Source of the DNA: Bacillota bacterium
GTDB taxonomy: Bacteria; Bacillota; Clostridia; Lachnospirales; Lachnospiraceae
Length of the DNA: 6,461 bases
Assembly: GCA_023428655.1 (NCBI GenBank)
Contig: JAEYXC010000305.1
Location: 1 to 6,461 of the forward strand
Direction: 5' to 3'
The translations under genes were made by a program, and so were the position numbers. The notes below the pieces were generated by a model. That model was not told the origin of the DNA, did no database searches, and saw nothing but the letters and a program-made list of their open reading frames with translations. Positions 6,142-6,461 of the stretch are shown one piece after another; the first letter of the stretch is position 1; each line of letters begins with the position of its first letter.

Positions 6142-6170
6142 ATTATATTGACATGATACAATCCCGTCAT
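6142..6170 (-). promoter_or_regulatory. Candidate promoter for the sugar operon
   Basis: The minus strand reads ATGACG (6170-6165, 4 of 6 to the -35 consensus), a 17-base spacer and a perfect TATAAT (6147-6142). Transcription would begin only a few bases before the ribosome binding site. A weak -35 box beside a perfect -10 box is typical of activator-dependent promoters, which fits the AraC-type gene next door. AT-rich chance matches are possible. Confidence 0.5.
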
Positions 6171-6237
6171 TTTTTTATCTATGCCTTTCTTGCTGAATAT
6201 ACATATGATTTTGCTATTTCCGTCCTATACCATCTTT

Positions 6238-6461
6238 TTAATTCCAAACATGGGAGGGAGCATAGCCATAATAATTGCGGAATAATCTACCGAAATTATT
6301 ATAGTCTGTAAAGCCAACCGCTGCGGCCACCTCAGACACACTCATTTCCTTCTGCTCCAAGAGTCGATGAGCCGTCTTGAGACGAACCTCGTTAATATAA
6401 TTTAGGGGACTTTTCCCTAGACTTTCCTTAAACAGGTGGCAAAAGCGGTACTCACTCAAAT
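6238..6461 (-). CDS. AraC-family transcriptional regulator, C-terminal DNA-binding domain only (N-terminus beyond window)
   Basis: About 74 codons up to TAA at 6238 are visible, continuing off the right edge. They cover most of the two-helix-turn-helix AraC/XylS domain. Recognisable parts are LSEYRFCHLFKESLGKSPLNYI, shown here by its key residues (first HTH, F..LFK...G.SP..Y), then NEVRLKTAHRLL and the second HTH VSEVAAAVGFTDYNNFGRLF, followed by the family-typical RNYYGYAPSHV. The sensing domain lies outside the window, so the effector cannot be judged; a sugar-sensing cupin is common in this family. The gene is co-oriented with and directly upstream of the sugar operon, and it probably controls it. 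The TTG at 6459 is an internal Leu codon, not a start. Confidence 0.93.
   Translation of the reverse strand, partial: LSEYRFCHLFKESLGKSPLNYINEVRLKTAHRLLEQKEMSVSEVAAAVGFTDYNNFGRLFRNYYGYAPSHVWN

Noticed and set aside
1..6461. Mobile elements, CRISPR arrays, tRNA or rRNA genes, and toxin or phage genes
   Set aside because: No transposase, integrase, spaced-repeat pattern, cloverleaf or rRNA-like sequence was seen on either strand.

Overview
The window looks like chromosomal DNA of a low-GC Gram-positive anaerobe (Bacillota, probably Clostridia). The basis is strong GGAGG-type ribosome binding sites before most genes, a sigma-A promoter matching consensus closely, intrinsic terminators, AT-rich intergenic DNA and the protein families present. 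A Lachnospiraceae-like host is a guess from protein style. All genes lie on the minus strand, so the window is described from its right end to its left.

Right end to about 2047: a carbohydrate locus. It opens with the C-terminal DNA-binding part of an AraC-family regulator (from 6238 to the window edge). After a 117-base gap with a candidate promoter come four genes in alternating order: a TIM-barrel sugar isomerase/epimerase (323 aa), a Gfo/Idh/MocA NAD(P)-dependent oxidoreductase (351 aa), a second TIM-barrel isomerase/epimerase (253 aa) and a second Gfo/Idh/MocA oxidoreductase (359 aa). They are co-oriented with gaps of 30 to 113 bases. A perfect 12-bp inverted repeat at 1947-1992 probably ends the transcript. 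The pairing of sugar dehydrogenases with xylose-isomerase-like enzymes suggests oxidation of a sugar, cyclitol or glycoside to a keto intermediate, then isomerisation, epimerisation or elimination. The substrate cannot be read from this window, which shows no transporter, kinase or glycosidase.

1858 to the left edge: a separate unit. It encodes an ABC-F ATPase (500 codons visible, C-terminus cut by the window edge) behind a leader of about 357 bases. The leader starts at a promoter with TTGACA, a 17-base spacer and TATGAT. The spacer holds a 7-bp-arm palindrome. The leader carries a 42-codon upstream ORF and a strong intrinsic terminator 117 bases before the ABC-F start. A segment inside the end of the upstream ORF can pair with the 3' half and U-tract of that terminator, so terminator and antiterminator are mutually exclusive. 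This is the architecture of ribosome-controlled transcription attenuation known for antibiotic-responsive ABC-F and other resistance genes. It is the most interesting element of the window.

Other intergenic DNA is short. It holds ribosome binding sites and, at 3939-3998, two modest hairpins.
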